Source: Staphylococcus sp. IVB6181 (lineage in GTDB: Bacteria; Bacillota; Bacilli; Staphylococcales; Staphylococcaceae). Taken from it: 64,000 nucleotides of DNA. The position numbers and the translations under genes are program-made. Under the pieces are notes generated by a model. It was not told the origin of the DNA. It did not search any database and was given only the letters and a program-made list of their open reading frames with translations. Of the stretch, positions 28,382 through 36,354 are shown in pieces (position 1 is the stretch's first letter; every line of letters begins with the position of its first letter). The DNA lies in NCBI RefSeq assembly GCF_025561445.1, contig NZ_CP095096.1, forward strand, positions 2,025,822 through 2,089,821, written 5' to 3'.

Positions 28382-28389
28382 TCCTTTTT
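28382..28389. repeat. Target duplication TCCTTTTT, right side of IS copy 1
   Basis: Matches 26793-26800. Its last base is also part of the stop codon (minus strand, 28389-28391) of the neighbouring GNAT gene. Confidence 0.93.
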
Positions 28390-28961
28390 TATTTGCTTGC
28401 TTCTGATGCATGTTGAATGACCATATGATAATAATCATGACCGTATAAATCTATCTTTCCCTCGCGTTTGAATCCTAAGCGTTCATATAAGCGCAGTGCT
28501 CCTGTATTTACTAAATCACAACTTAAACTGATTTTCCGATACTTCGGATCTTCAATAACTGCTTTCATTAACTGCGTCGCAATGCCTTCCCCTCTATACC
28601 CTTCAAAGACTGCGACTGTTTCAATATAGAGTTCGTCGTCTTCTGCTTCTTGCAGCGGCAATGGTGTCCCGATGGCTTTTGCTTCTTTCGGCAAATCCAG
28701 TTTCAACCAATTTTGTTCTAATGTCATTTCATCTTTTCCGTAATAAGTCACGATACATCCCATGACTGTGCCCTCTTCTTCATAGACGCGTACATTTTTG
28801 TAATAGGTTCTATACGGAATTTCTGCAATACATTGTTCTAACCAGCTGATCACTTGCGCTTTATCAAAACGTTGAACAATCGGCAATTCCATATCTTGCC
28901 AAATAATATAACTCAATTCTGCTATAGCATGTTTATCTTCAGGTTTTGCTGCTCTAATCAT
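28389..28961 (-). CDS. GNAT-family N-acetyltransferase
   Basis: A 190-residue acetyltransferase from the ATG at 28961 (MIRAAKPEDK), chosen because AAGGAG lies 7 nt upstream; the open frame extends 26 codons further without an RBS. The acetyl-CoA loop is GYRGEGIATQL after YIETVAV, and the C-terminal part ends in LYERLGFKREGKI. Substrate unknown. The IS insertion begins exactly at its stop codon, so the coding sequence is intact, but the gene is now separated from the shared terminator and followed by IS DNA. Confidence 0.84.
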   Translation of the reverse strand: MIRAAKPEDKHAIAELSYIIWQDMELPIVQRFDKAQVISWLEQCIAEIPYRTYYKNVRVYEEEGTVMGCIVTYYGKDEMTLEQNWLKLDLPKEAKAIGTPLPLQEAEDDELYIETVAVFEGYRGEGIATQLMKAVIEDPKYRKISLSCDLVNTGALRLYERLGFKREGKIDLYGHDYYHMVIQHASEASK

Positions 28962-29050
28962 AAAATTCTCCTTTAATTGGTTCTCTACATATTCTATTTT
29001 AACAATAAATTTGGTTGTCTGTTTATTTTTTATCTTCACAAAGGGTTAAA

Positions 29051-29080
29051 TTGGAAAATACGTGGTAAATCATCCATAAT
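29051..29080 (+). promoter_or_regulatory. Probable promoter of the TM2 protein gene
   Basis: TTGGAA (29051-29056), 18-bp spacer, CATAAT (29075-29080), about 38 bp before the start codon. Confidence 0.4.
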
Positions 29081-29117
29081 GAAGATATATCAAATTTGGT
29101 TTAAAGGAGAATAAGAC

Positions 29118-29324
29118 ATGAGAGTCAATAAGATTGTATATATCGTGCTCGCGTTGTTCCTAGGCAACTTTGGCGTGCATAAGTTTTATTCCGGACAAAA
29201 CGGCCAAGCGATTTTACACTTAGCATTCTTTTGGACTGGTATCCCGCACGTTATTGCGATTATCAGTGCCATTAAAACATTGCTGTTCAGACCTGCAGAT
29301 AAACACGGCAACATCAAATTTTAA
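29118..29324 (+). CDS. TM2-domain membrane protein
   Basis: A 68-residue protein with two membrane helices joined by a short loop. The segment LFLGNFGVHKFYSGQ is the signature of TM2 proteins. Function of small bacterial TM2 proteins is unknown. RBS AAAGGAGA is strong. It is probably cotranscribed with the next small gene 22 bp downstream. Confidence 0.8.
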   Translation: MRVNKIVYIVLALFLGNFGVHKFYSGQNGQAILHLAFFWTGIPHVIAIISAIKTLLFRPADKHGNIKF

Positions 29325-29346
29325 CGAAGCATGGAGTTGAAGTGAT

Positions 29347-29553
29347 ATGAATAAAGCAACAATTCTTTCGTACTTGCACGAAAATCCAAGCAAGTATTTA
29401 ATTCTTTATATGGATAATGATAATGAAATCTCAGTAGAAGCTGTCGAAGAAGACTCAAATGCAGGTGTCTTACACGTCACAGAACCTTCTGAGTACGTTG
29501 TAGATATCACCAAAATTTCATATTTTGAATTATTGCAGCGTTCTACGTATTAA
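29347..29553 (+). CDS. Small acidic hypothetical protein
   Basis: 68 residues, soluble, acidic (EISVEAVEEDSNAG). I do not recognise the family. It follows the TM2 gene by 22 bp with an RBS-like GGAGTTGAAGTG, and is followed by a strong terminator, which supports it as a real gene. Confidence 0.65.
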   Translation: MNKATILSYLHENPSKYLILYMDNDNEISVEAVEEDSNAGVLHVTEPSEYVVDITKISYFELLQRSTY

Positions 29554-29582
29554 GGATAAAGAAAGCATAATTAAATAAAAAG

Positions 29583-29648
29583 AAAGAACCTGGATGCTTG
29601 ATTGTTATTAAAACAGTCAAACCATCCAGGTTCTTTTTGTATAACCCT
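29583..29648. terminator. Bidirectional terminator
   Basis: AAAGAACCTGGATG (29583-29596) pairs perfectly with CATCCAGGTTCTTT (29633-29646), 14 bp, with a T-run on the plus strand and an A-rich stretch before it. Ends the small-protein transcript and the leftward membrane-protein gene. Confidence 0.9.
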
Positions 29649-30251
29649 TTACGGGTGAAAAATCAGTAATAATACTACCGCTACGATTTGTGCAATCGTT
29701 GTGGTAATAATTCGACGCGTATAAAAATAGCTGATGGATAATATCGCCTGTACTATAAATATAAAGATACAGAGCCAGATTTGATCAAAATAGAAAAAGA
29801 GCGAACTCGAAGCCAAGGCAGTAATCACAATCGCTGCCCAAGCCGGCAATTTAAGGTTTAGTAATTGCTTTTGCAAAACTGTTCTCATATAGAGTTCATG
29901 GCATGGAATGACAAATAACAATGTCACTAGAATCTGCCATTTAAAATAAACACCAGAACGTGATAAATCTTTAATTAAGGACTTATAAGTAATATCTGCA
30001 GACATCAGCGACATAATTAATTGCACAATAATCAACGCAAGCGCTGTTAAGATACCTATACCTATAGACGTCAACAACCGTTTGGATTCTAAATCACGTT
30101 GATAAAAGACATAACTGATACCCGCAAACAACATAATACCTGTATAAAGATACCAGTATTCTTGGCGCTCTCCCCACATAATGATTAAGATTATATGGAA
30201 TACTATAAAGCTTATTACAAACCACAATAATGCTTTTGTATTAGTTTTCAT
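29649..30251 (-). CDS. CPBP-type membrane protein, degenerate active site
   Basis: A 200-residue membrane protein with about six helices. The segment VIPCHELYMRTVLQ resembles motif 1 (EExxxR) of CPBP/Abi intramembrane proteases but reads HExxxR, and the later FxxxH motif is replaced (SLFFYFDQ, no histidine). It may be a catalytically dead relative or a divergent active member. It starts 6 bp after the DUF2187 gene, so the two are likely cotranscribed. Confidence 0.6.
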   Translation of the reverse strand: MKTNTKALLWFVISFIVFHIILIIMWGERQEYWYLYTGIMLFAGISYVFYQRDLESKRLLTSIGIGILTALALIIVQLIMSLMSADITYKSLIKDLSRSGVYFKWQILVTLLFVIPCHELYMRTVLQKQLLNLKLPAWAAIVITALASSSLFFYFDQIWLCIFIFIVQAILSISYFYTRRIITTTIAQIVAVVLLLIFHP

Positions 30252-30257
30252 TCGTTT

Positions 30258-30443
30258 TTAACCTTCTTGATCAACTATCTTATAGCGTTTATGATTAATT
30301 ACCGTTTTTTCAGGTAAATCTAATTCTTCAAAGTTTTTCATAATCGTTAAGTCAACAATAACTGAGTTATCGTTAATCTTTTCGACACGGCCTCTTAAAC
30401 CGTCATAAAATTCTACAATATCTCCTACTTCTGCAACAGTCAT
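30258..30443 (-). CDS. DUF2187 (YkvS-like) small protein
   Basis: 61 residues with the pattern VGDIVEFYDGLRGRVEKIND-NSVIVDLT and ending NHKRYKIVD, which I recognise as the DUF2187/YkvS family, probably a small SH3-like beta barrel. Function unknown. RBS GGAGG is clear. Confidence 0.8.
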   Translation of the reverse strand: MTVAEVGDIVEFYDGLRGRVEKINDNSVIVDLTIMKNFEELDLPEKTVINHKRYKIVDQEG

Positions 30444-30575
30444 TACAGGTCCTCCTTGAATTATACTATTCTATATTGTACTAAAATTCGCCCCTCAAAT
30501 AAACAAATATCCTGTAAACACGTTATAATTGAATATGAAGTCCGACTAAGTTGCGAAAGGCAAAGTGTATAGTTG

Positions 30576-30594
30576 GCATTTTATCCTAAAATGC
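30576..30594 (+). other. Perfect hairpin in the lplA leader
   Basis: GCATTTTA (30576-30583), loop TCC, TAAAATGC (30587-30594), 49 bp before the lplA start. No T-run follows on the plus strand, so it is not a terminator. A TATAAT-like box lies near 30521-30526. Confidence 0.5.
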
Positions 30595-30642
30595 GTCATA
30601 AATAAAGTAACAAGCAAAGTATGAACAAAGGAGAGAATAAGC

Positions 30643-31629
30643 ATGAAGTTTGTTAGTAATAATGGCATTACAGACCCCAGTTTAAATTTAGCAATGGAAG
30701 AATATATATTAAAACATCTTCCGCAAGATAACGATTACTTCTTATTTTATATTAACCGCCCTTCTATCATTATCGGTAAAAACCAAAATACGATTGAAGA
30801 AGTCGATCAACATTATGTAGATGAACATAATATCGATGTCATTCGCCGTATTTCTGGCGGCGGTGCAGTATATCACGACTTCGGCAACTTAAACTTCAGT
30901 TTCATCACAGATGATGACGGCAATAGTTTCCATAACTTCAAGAAATTTACAGAGCCGATTGTGCAAGCATTGCGCAGTATCGGTGTAAACGCTGAAATGA
31001 CAGGCCGCAACGATATTCAAATCGGACCGGCAAAAATTTCAGGAAATGCGATGGTGAAAGTCAAAGAGCGTATGTTCAGCCACGGTACACTGATACTGGA
31101 CAGCGACTTAGACGAGGTTACAAACGCATTGCGTGTCAACCCTGCTAAAATCAAATCTAAAGGAATTAAATCTGTACGCAAACGTGTCGCAAACATTTCA
31201 GAGTTCCTAGATGAACCTATGGACATTGAGGAATTCAAAGAAATTATTTTAAAACACATCTTCGGAGAACATGAGGTAGAAGAATACCCATTAACAGATG
31301 AAGATTGGAAGAATATAGAAGCACTAAGCAATGAAAAATATCGCACATGGGATTGGAACTATGGTAAAAACCCTAAATACAACTTTGAACGTGAAGAAAA
31401 ATTCGAGAAAGGCTTCGTTCAAGTTAAATTAGATGTCAAACGCGGTCGTATCGAACATGCGAAAATCTTCGGAGACTTCTTTGGGGTCGGCGATGTAGCT
31501 GATTTAGAACACGCTTTAATCGGCAGCTTGCATAATTTCGAAAGTATCGAAGCAGCACTATCTGAATACGATATCTACCATTACTTCGGAGATATTCCTA
31601 GAGAAGAACTCATTCGACTCATGTCATAA
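30643..31629 (+). CDS. lplA: Lipoate-protein ligase A
   Basis: Activates free lipoate with ATP and attaches it to lipoyl domains of 2-oxoacid dehydrogenases or the glycine cleavage H protein. 328 aa. The substrate-binding RRISGGGAVYHD (68-79) and the lysine K131 in PAKISGNAM are conserved; the C-terminal accessory domain follows after about residue 245. RBS AAAGGAGAG. Adjacent to comK as in S. aureus. It lies in the stretch between the two IS copies. Confidence 0.93.
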   Translation: MKFVSNNGITDPSLNLAMEEYILKHLPQDNDYFLFYINRPSIIIGKNQNTIEEVDQHYVDEHNIDVIRRISGGGAVYHDFGNLNFSFITDDDGNSFHNFKKFTEPIVQALRSIGVNAEMTGRNDIQIGPAKISGNAMVKVKERMFSHGTLILDSDLDEVTNALRVNPAKIKSKGIKSVRKRVANISEFLDEPMDIEEFKEIILKHIFGEHEVEEYPLTDEDWKNIEALSNEKYRTWDWNYGKNPKYNFEREEKFEKGFVQVKLDVKRGRIEHAKIFGDFFGVGDVADLEHALIGSLHNFESIEAALSEYDIYHYFGDIPREELIRLMS

Positions 31630-31650
31630 AAATAAAATAATTCATACAAA

Positions 31651-31695
31651 AAAGGTCTATTCATTACTTGTTAGAAAATGAATAGACCTTTATTT
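31651..31695. terminator. Terminator between lplA and the IDEAL-domain gene
   Basis: AAAGGTCTATTCATT (31651-31665) pairs perfectly with AATGAATAGACCTTT (31677-31691), 15 bp, A-run before and T-rich after, so it works on both strands. Confidence 0.92.
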
Positions 31696-31717
31696 TAAAC
31701 AGGAACTTGACGACGAG

Positions 31718-31936
31718 TTAGCCAATTAAAACATCCTCCAATTGATTGTATTCTTCAGTGTAGCGATTGAATGCTTCTTCATCCTTTTCAACTAATGCTT
31801 GATCAATCAGCACCGCCAACTTTTCTTTACGTACATTACGCAATGCTTGGTCGATTACCAATTCTACCCCTAAATCATTTACATTGGCTACGAATGCTTG
31901 AAGCGTCCCATTTTTTACATTGATATTGTGATTCAT
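31718..31936 (-). CDS. IDEAL-domain small protein
   Basis: 72 residues from the ATG at 31936. The C-terminal half (LAVLIDQALVEKDEEAFNRYTEEYNQL) matches the IDEAL domain, a short motif in small Firmicute proteins; in Bacillus such proteins include adaptors acting with ComK/ClpC-type regulation, but no role is established here. It is divergent from comK. A GTG three codons upstream is possible but too near the RBS-like AAAGG. Confidence 0.7.
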   Translation of the reverse strand: MNHNINVKNGTLQAFVANVNDLGVELVIDQALRNVRKEKLAVLIDQALVEKDEEAFNRYTEEYNQLEDVLIG

Positions 31937-32057
31937 GATAATCACTGCCTTTCTCTTTTTAATTTAACTATGAGTATACATGTCATTTTATCTAAAATCA
32001 ATGAATATTCTGACTTTTTAAAAAATAAAATGTGTAATATTAATACAAAAGTTTCTA

Positions 32058-32085
32058 TTGACTTATCTAGGTGCTAGTATACAAT
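32058..32085 (+). promoter_or_regulatory. Probable comK promoter
   Basis: TTGACT (32058-32063), 16-bp spacer, TACAAT (32080-32085), about 62 bp before the comK start. Confidence 0.55.
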
Positions 32086-32147
32086 AATTACATGATTAGA
32101 TTTTTAACATAAACTAATCTCTACCAATTAAATAGGAGGAAATGTTC

Positions 32148-32720
32148 ATGGACGAACACTGTATCTTTAAAAGCGACGATATGGCTATGGTTCCGATTCG
32201 CACAGACCAGTATGGTGACCTGCACACACAAATTCTCACCTACAAAAAAGAACCGAGGATTGCAGCGCATACACCGCAAAAAACTTTAGAAGCTTCCTGC
32301 CGCTTCTACGGATCAACTTTCCAAAACCTTCGTTCCGACACTGCTCGGCTTTCTAAAATTAATAGTAAACCCCCTATTTTACTATCACCTGTTATTTCAA
32401 TCTTTTTATTCTCTACACATTCAGAGCGCTCTGAAGACAATATCTGGATTAACATTGAATTTATCCAAGATGTCAAAGCATTAAAAAACAACGCAACCAA
32501 AATCACCTTCTCAGATGGTCAATCTCTTATCACTACAGCCACTGTACGTACTATTTGGCATCAGTATAAAAATGCGGCCTATTACGAACACATTATCCGC
32601 AAACGTGTTAAGAAGATTAAATGGAACACAGATAATCCCATTGACTACTCCAAACCTGCCTTAGATGTCTATGAAACACTATGTACCTACCTCGTAATAA
32701 ATAACACACCAAAGGTCTAG
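32148..32720 (+). CDS. comK: Competence transcription factor ComK
   Basis: DNA-binding activator of late competence genes. 190 residues from the ATG at 32148, which sits 8 nt after AGGAGG; an ATG at 32142 is too close to the RBS. Conserved ComK segments are seen in order: QKTLEASCRFYGS, KINSKPPILLSP, and FLFSTHS-x4-DNIWI. No frameshift. Beside lplA as in other staphylococci. Three tRNA-side and IS features follow, so it lies in the segment that could be lost by recombination of the IS copies. Confidence 0.92.
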   Translation: MDEHCIFKSDDMAMVPIRTDQYGDLHTQILTYKKEPRIAAHTPQKTLEASCRFYGSTFQNLRSDTARLSKINSKPPILLSPVISIFLFSTHSERSEDNIWINIEFIQDVKALKNNATKITFSDGQSLITTATVRTIWHQYKNAAYYEHIIRKRVKKIKWNTDNPIDYSKPALDVYETLCTYLVINNTPKV

Positions 32721-32812
32721 GGTATTTTTAAACGATTTAAACACTTTGTTAAAATGCGGGATGTTTATATTGATTGAGTGTAAATGTTCCGCAACTTTTT
32801 CGTTATTTTCTC

Positions 32813-32840
32813 TTGAATTATTTTAACAGGTTGTTATAAT
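32813..32840 (+). promoter_or_regulatory. Promoter of the tRNA pair
   Basis: TTGAAT (32813-32818), 16-bp spacer, TATAAT (32835-32840), 34 bp before tRNA-Asn. Confidence 0.75.
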
Positions 32841-32874
32841 AGTATTTGTGCTCGAAGAAATCTAATTATATTAT

Positions 32875-32949
32875 TCCACAGTAGCTCAGTGGTAGAGCTA
32901 TCGGCTGTTAACCGATCGGTCGTAGGTTCGAGTCCTACCTGTGGAGCCA
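32875..32949 (+). tRNA. tRNA-Asn (anticodon GTT)
   Basis: Full cloverleaf: acceptor TCCACAG/CTGTGGA, D-loop CTCAGTGGTAGAG, anticodon arm TCGGCTGTTAACCGA with GTT, T-arm GTAGGTTCGAGTCCTAC, discriminator G and an encoded CCA at 32947-32949. Confidence 0.97.
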
Positions 32950-32954
32950 TTTTT

Positions 32955-33043
32955 GGAAACGTACTCAAGTTGGCCGAAGAGGCGCCCCTGCTAAGGGTGT
33001 AGGTCGCGAAAGCGGCGCGAGGGTTCGAATCCCTCCGTTTCCG
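32955..33043 (+). tRNA. tRNA-Ser (anticodon GCT)
   Basis: Class II tRNA with a long variable arm: acceptor GGAAACG/CGTTTCC, anticodon loop CTGCTAA with GCT (reads AGC/AGT), variable arm GTCGCGAAAGCGGC, T-arm GAGGGTTCGAATCCCTC, discriminator G at 33043. CCA is not encoded. Five bases separate it from tRNA-Asn, so the two are cotranscribed. Confidence 0.97.
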
Positions 33044-33067
33044 TTAACATTTAACAGATACTTAAAA

Positions 33068-33098
33068 GAAACGCTGTATATACAGTGTTTCTTTTTTT
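33068..33098 (+). terminator. Terminator of the tRNA pair
   Basis: GAAACGCTGTA and TACAGTGTTTC fold back (33068-33091), followed by seven T. IS copy 2 begins 23 bp further on. Confidence 0.85.
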
Positions 33099-33113
33099 AT
33101 GCCTTAACATTCA

Positions 33114-33121
33114 TTAATAAT
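33114..33121. repeat. Target duplication TTAATAAT, left side of IS copy 2
   Basis: Matches 34703-34710 exactly. Confidence 0.93.
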
Positions 33122-34702
33122 GGCTCTATAATAAATTCGGTTGATGAGATAACCTAGCGGTTATTTCTCAATCGAATTTTTTGCATAAAAAGGGCGCAAC
33201 CCCCTAATATTTAAGTTACCAACACAAATAAAGAGAGGAATTGCGCTTATGACACATTGTATAGCAAAAATACTTGATTATAAAGGGAAAAATATTACTT
33301 TTTCTGATGATGTTCAGGAAGTTTACTTTAACTTGGTAAGAACTTTACTATTTAAAGGCACTTTGACATACACACCAGATTGTTGTGAAAACTGCGGAGC
33401 AGTAAATGAAAACCATAGAATAGTAAAGAATGGTAAAAGAAAAACGATGATAAAGCTTATGAAGATTCAAGGTAGTCCCAGTTATTTAGAGCTCAAAAAA
33501 CAAAGGTTCTTTTGTCGTTCATGCCATTCATCATTTGTAGCAAAGACGAATTTTGTGAAAAAACATCATAATTTCTGTAATAAATTAGCGCTGCATATTC
33601 TGTATCAAAGCCATGAGAATAGGTCTTGCAAAGGCATTGCTTACGATAACGATGTTAGTTCTGCTTCTGTAATACGTTATATTAATAAAACTGCAAATAG
33701 TGTTAAGTTAGGTCCATTTAATGAACTGCCCAAACATATCATGGTGGATGAATTCAAAAGTGTTAAAAATGTAGTAGGTAAAATGAGTTTTATATTTTGT
33801 GATGGTGATACGCATCAAATCGTAGATATTTTACCTGATCGTAGAAAGCGTGCATTATTTGCTTATTTTATCCGGTTTGATAGAGAAGTAAGAAAAAGAG
33901 TTGAAACAGTTACAACCGATATGTACAGCCCATATATTTCTTTATTTAAGCAGTTATTTCCAAATGCGAAAATCATTTTAGATCGATTTCACCTTGTTCA
34001 AGCATTAAATAGAGAACTCAATAGAGTTCGTATCAGGATAATGAATGAAAAAAGACATAAGGATGGCAAATACTATAGAAAACTTAAACATTATTGGAAG
34101 CTTATTCTTAAACCTTCCGAATCCTTGAATAGTACGCTTTATAAAGATAACAAGCTTTTCCCTGGATTAGAATCAGAAAAATCAATGATAAATTTTATTT
34201 TGGGTGAAAGCCCAGAGTTAAAGGATGTCTATGACAAAGTAAATGCGCTTCGTACATCAATAAAGACCAATGAAAATCATAAATTAACTCATCAAATTCT
34301 TAAATACCTTAAGGATAGAAATACTGATGGCGGACTTAAAAGAGTACTTAAAAGCTTTAGAAATTTTTTACCAGAAATTATGAATGCATTAAATCATCCT
34401 GGTCGCTCAAACGGCCCTATAGAAGCTATAAATAACAACATTAAAGTACTAAAAAGAATCGCTTATGGATACAGAAATTTCTATAACTTCAGAAATAGAA
34501 TTCTAATCAAATTCAAGCTATTAGCTAAGAAAAAACATCGCTTCCATACCCCATTGCCTAAAGCAGCTTAAAATAAAAAATGCTCAGTTAGTAATACTAA
34601 ATTCCATAGGAATTAAAGCAATACTAGCTGAGCGACATAGTTTATGGTAACTATAATATTTGATTTCAAATTTTATGCATCAACCGAATTTGACATAGAG
34701 CC
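33122..34702 (+). mobile_element. ISL3-family insertion sequence, copy 2
   Basis: 1581 bp, same length, ends and orientation as the copy at 26801, and identical wherever I compared. It is flanked by its own perfect 8-bp duplication TTAATAAT (33114-33121 and 34703-34710), so the two copies inserted separately. Confidence 0.97.
33249..34571 (+). CDS. ISL3-family transposase, copy 2
   Basis: 440 residues, predicted protein identical to the transposase of copy 1, with the same zinc-finger cysteines (46, 49, 89, 92) and candidate catalytic acids D167, D224 and E392. Intact. The transposase reads in the same direction as the tRNAs and the his operon. Confidence 0.95.
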   Translation: MTHCIAKILDYKGKNITFSDDVQEVYFNLVRTLLFKGTLTYTPDCCENCGAVNENHRIVKNGKRKTMIKLMKIQGSPSYLELKKQRFFCRSCHSSFVAKTNFVKKHHNFCNKLALHILYQSHENRSCKGIAYDNDVSSASVIRYINKTANSVKLGPFNELPKHIMVDEFKSVKNVVGKMSFIFCDGDTHQIVDILPDRRKRALFAYFIRFDREVRKRVETVTTDMYSPYISLFKQLFPNAKIILDRFHLVQALNRELNRVRIRIMNEKRHKDGKYYRKLKHYWKLILKPSESLNSTLYKDNKLFPGLESEKSMINFILGESPELKDVYDKVNALRTSIKTNENHKLTHQILKYLKDRNTDGGLKRVLKSFRNFLPEIMNALNHPGRSNGPIEAINNNIKVLKRIAYGYRNFYNFRNRILIKFKLLAKKKHRFHTPLPKAA

Positions 34703-34710
34703 TTAATAAT
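34703..34710. repeat. Target duplication TTAATAAT, right side of IS copy 2
   Basis: Matches 33114-33121. Confidence 0.93.
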
Positions 34711-34829
34711 TTTTAATTTTCGAATCTATTTGACCTTTTCTTTTACAATCTTGATTACTGACACCTTAATGAGTAAGTTAACAGTCTAGCCAAAACAAAA
34801 CAACCCACAATAACGTTATAACTAAAATT

Positions 34830-34861
34830 AGCACCTAACCATTGTATATTAGTTAGGTGCT
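34830..34861 (-). terminator. Probable terminator of the 83-aa gene
   Basis: AGCACCTAAC (34830-34839) pairs with GTTAGGTGCT (34852-34861). On the minus strand it is followed by only a weak T-run (AATTTTAG). Confidence 0.55.
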
Positions 34862-34890
34862 TTAAATATTGTTGTATATGCTACTACTTT

Positions 34891-35142
34891 TTAACCCCAA
34901 GCTACAAAATCAGTTTCGGGAAATAATTTATTCTTAGTGTTTGATCTAATACGACTAATTGCATGAATATAATACCAATCAAATCCTTCTCCCTCTTCGC
35001 CAGATTTTTCCGACTGTAAGATTTCAAGCGTATGGATATTTATTGTAATTTCTCCAGGTTGTATTGATTTATCCTTCCTAGGATAATAAATATAGGTGAC
35101 AGTATCTTTAGTGAGTGATTTCCTTTCAATTCCGATAAACAT
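34891..35142 (-). CDS. Small hypothetical protein
   Basis: 83 residues; no recognised family. It is rich in beta-type sequence (TVTYIYYPRKD, GEITINIHTLEIL) with an aromatic stretch FDWYYIHAISRI; no signal or membrane helix. A strong RBS (TTGGAGGGA) with good spacing and a hairpin after the stop support expression. It lies alone between IS copy 2 and the his operon and may be accessory. Confidence 0.6.
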   Translation of the reverse strand: MFIGIERKSLTKDTVTYIYYPRKDKSIQPGEITINIHTLEILQSEKSGEEGEGFDWYYIHAISRIRSNTKNKLFPETDFVAWG

Positions 35143-35511
35143 GACTATCCCTCCAATTTCAAAAGCACTTTTTTGTTATATTACATTCTTTCTTATGACT
35201 GTTATCTATATTTCCCAACGATTTTCTATACTTTCCTATTCTATTTTCTTAATGGTTTAAGCTTATCTATATTCCTTTACCTCACTACATCTATTATACT
35301 GTATACTATATAATAAATATAGGTTCTAATATTATATTTAGAGATGTTGTACAGGAAAAGTGTAGTACGTTTTAACAGTGTTTGATTTCTGTTAATATTC
35401 AGAATCTTTTGTTGCTTTGAACTATATTTCATGCTATGATTACGTCATTAATTCAATTTTACTTTAGTTCGGTAGAGAGTAAAAGCGTTAGGTGAAAGTG
35501 AGGAACTATAA
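35143..35511 (+). promoter_or_regulatory. his operon upstream region and promoter
   Basis: About 370 bp, very AT-rich. A promoter fits at TTGCTT (35412-35417), 17-bp spacer, TATGAT (35435-35440), which leaves a leader of about 65 nt before hisZ. I looked for a histidine T-box (AGGGTGG-type element and a terminator) and for a leader peptide with histidine codons and saw neither, so control probably acts through a repressor or another route. Confidence 0.5.
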
Positions 35512-36342
35512 ATGGAATACATCGAATACCAAGATAAGGTGCTTAAAAGAAAAGAATTAGAATTGCGTTTTTTAAACTATTTCCAGTCGCATCAATATGA
35601 AGTGATTGATATGCATTTGATCGAACGTTTGAATTGGCAGCAGTTAACTCAAGATGATTTAGAAAGTATGGGTACACGCAGTATATGGAAAAATGGTCAA
35701 AACTTCTTTGCGCTTCGCAATGACTGGACTGATCAGCTGCAGCATTATGTACGTACTTATTCGCTGAATCTTAAACAAGTTGCTTATGCAGGTCCTATCG
35801 CAAACAACGAGCATATCAGTACCAACTTAGGTATTGAAGTCTTCCATCCTTCTTACGAAGAAATGTTGACGAGCTTTCAATTGATGTTGCGTTTTATTCA
35901 ACAAGAGATGAAACAAAAGGTAGATTTTGCGGTCATCGGCCACTATCAATTGTTGTCATTGTTATTAACAGATGAAGAACGTACATCCAACATCTTACAG
36001 CTCATTAATGAGCGCAACCTTTCAGAGTTGAGCAAGCAATTGCCGAAAGGTCATAAATTAATTACTTTATTGAAACAACCGACACATTTACAGCTGGATT
36101 ATATTCAGTCGCTTATTCCGAATGATCATCCGACTTATTTATCACTTTTAAGATGGTCAGAAGAATTGAAGCGTGCAGGTATTTCAACTATTCATTTAGA
36201 TATTACAACAATGCCGCCGAAATCATATTATATCGGCAGTTTTATGCAGCTGTTCCAAAATGACCAATCAGAACCGATTATGTCCGGCGGTCATTATAAT
36301 GGTGAAATTGATGGTTTCGGATTCGGAATTAAAATTGATTAG
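35512..36342 (+). CDS. hisZ: ATP phosphoribosyltransferase regulatory subunit
   Basis: Histidyl-tRNA-synthetase-like subunit that partners the short HisG and carries feedback control by histidine. 276 residues with the class II synthetase core pattern (FFALRNDWTDQLQHYV, QVAYAGPIANN) but without aminoacylation motifs in full. It is first in the operon, 12 bp before hisG, and its presence agrees with the short form of HisG that follows. RBS GTGAGG. Confidence 0.88.
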   Translation: MEYIEYQDKVLKRKELELRFLNYFQSHQYEVIDMHLIERLNWQQLTQDDLESMGTRSIWKNGQNFFALRNDWTDQLQHYVRTYSLNLKQVAYAGPIANNEHISTNLGIEVFHPSYEEMLTSFQLMLRFIQQEMKQKVDFAVIGHYQLLSLLLTDEERTSNILQLINERNLSELSKQLPKGHKLITLLKQPTHLQLDYIQSLIPNDHPTYLSLLRWSEELKRAGISTIHLDITTMPPKSYYIGSFMQLFQNDQSEPIMSGGHYNGEIDGFGFGIKID

Positions 36343-36354
36343 GAGGAAGACATT

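Noticed and set aside
32955..33121. tRNA-Ser 3' end as phage or island attachment site
   Set aside because: No integrase gene and no second copy of the tRNA 3' end was seen; the neighbouring IS has simple target duplications.
26801..34702. Composite transposon made of the two IS copies
   Set aside because: Each copy has its own different 8-bp duplication, which shows independent insertions; the DNA between is normal chromosome in conserved order.
35143..35511. Histidine T-box or leader peptide before the his operon
   Set aside because: No AGGGTGG-like element, no terminator hairpin and no run of histidine codons was found.
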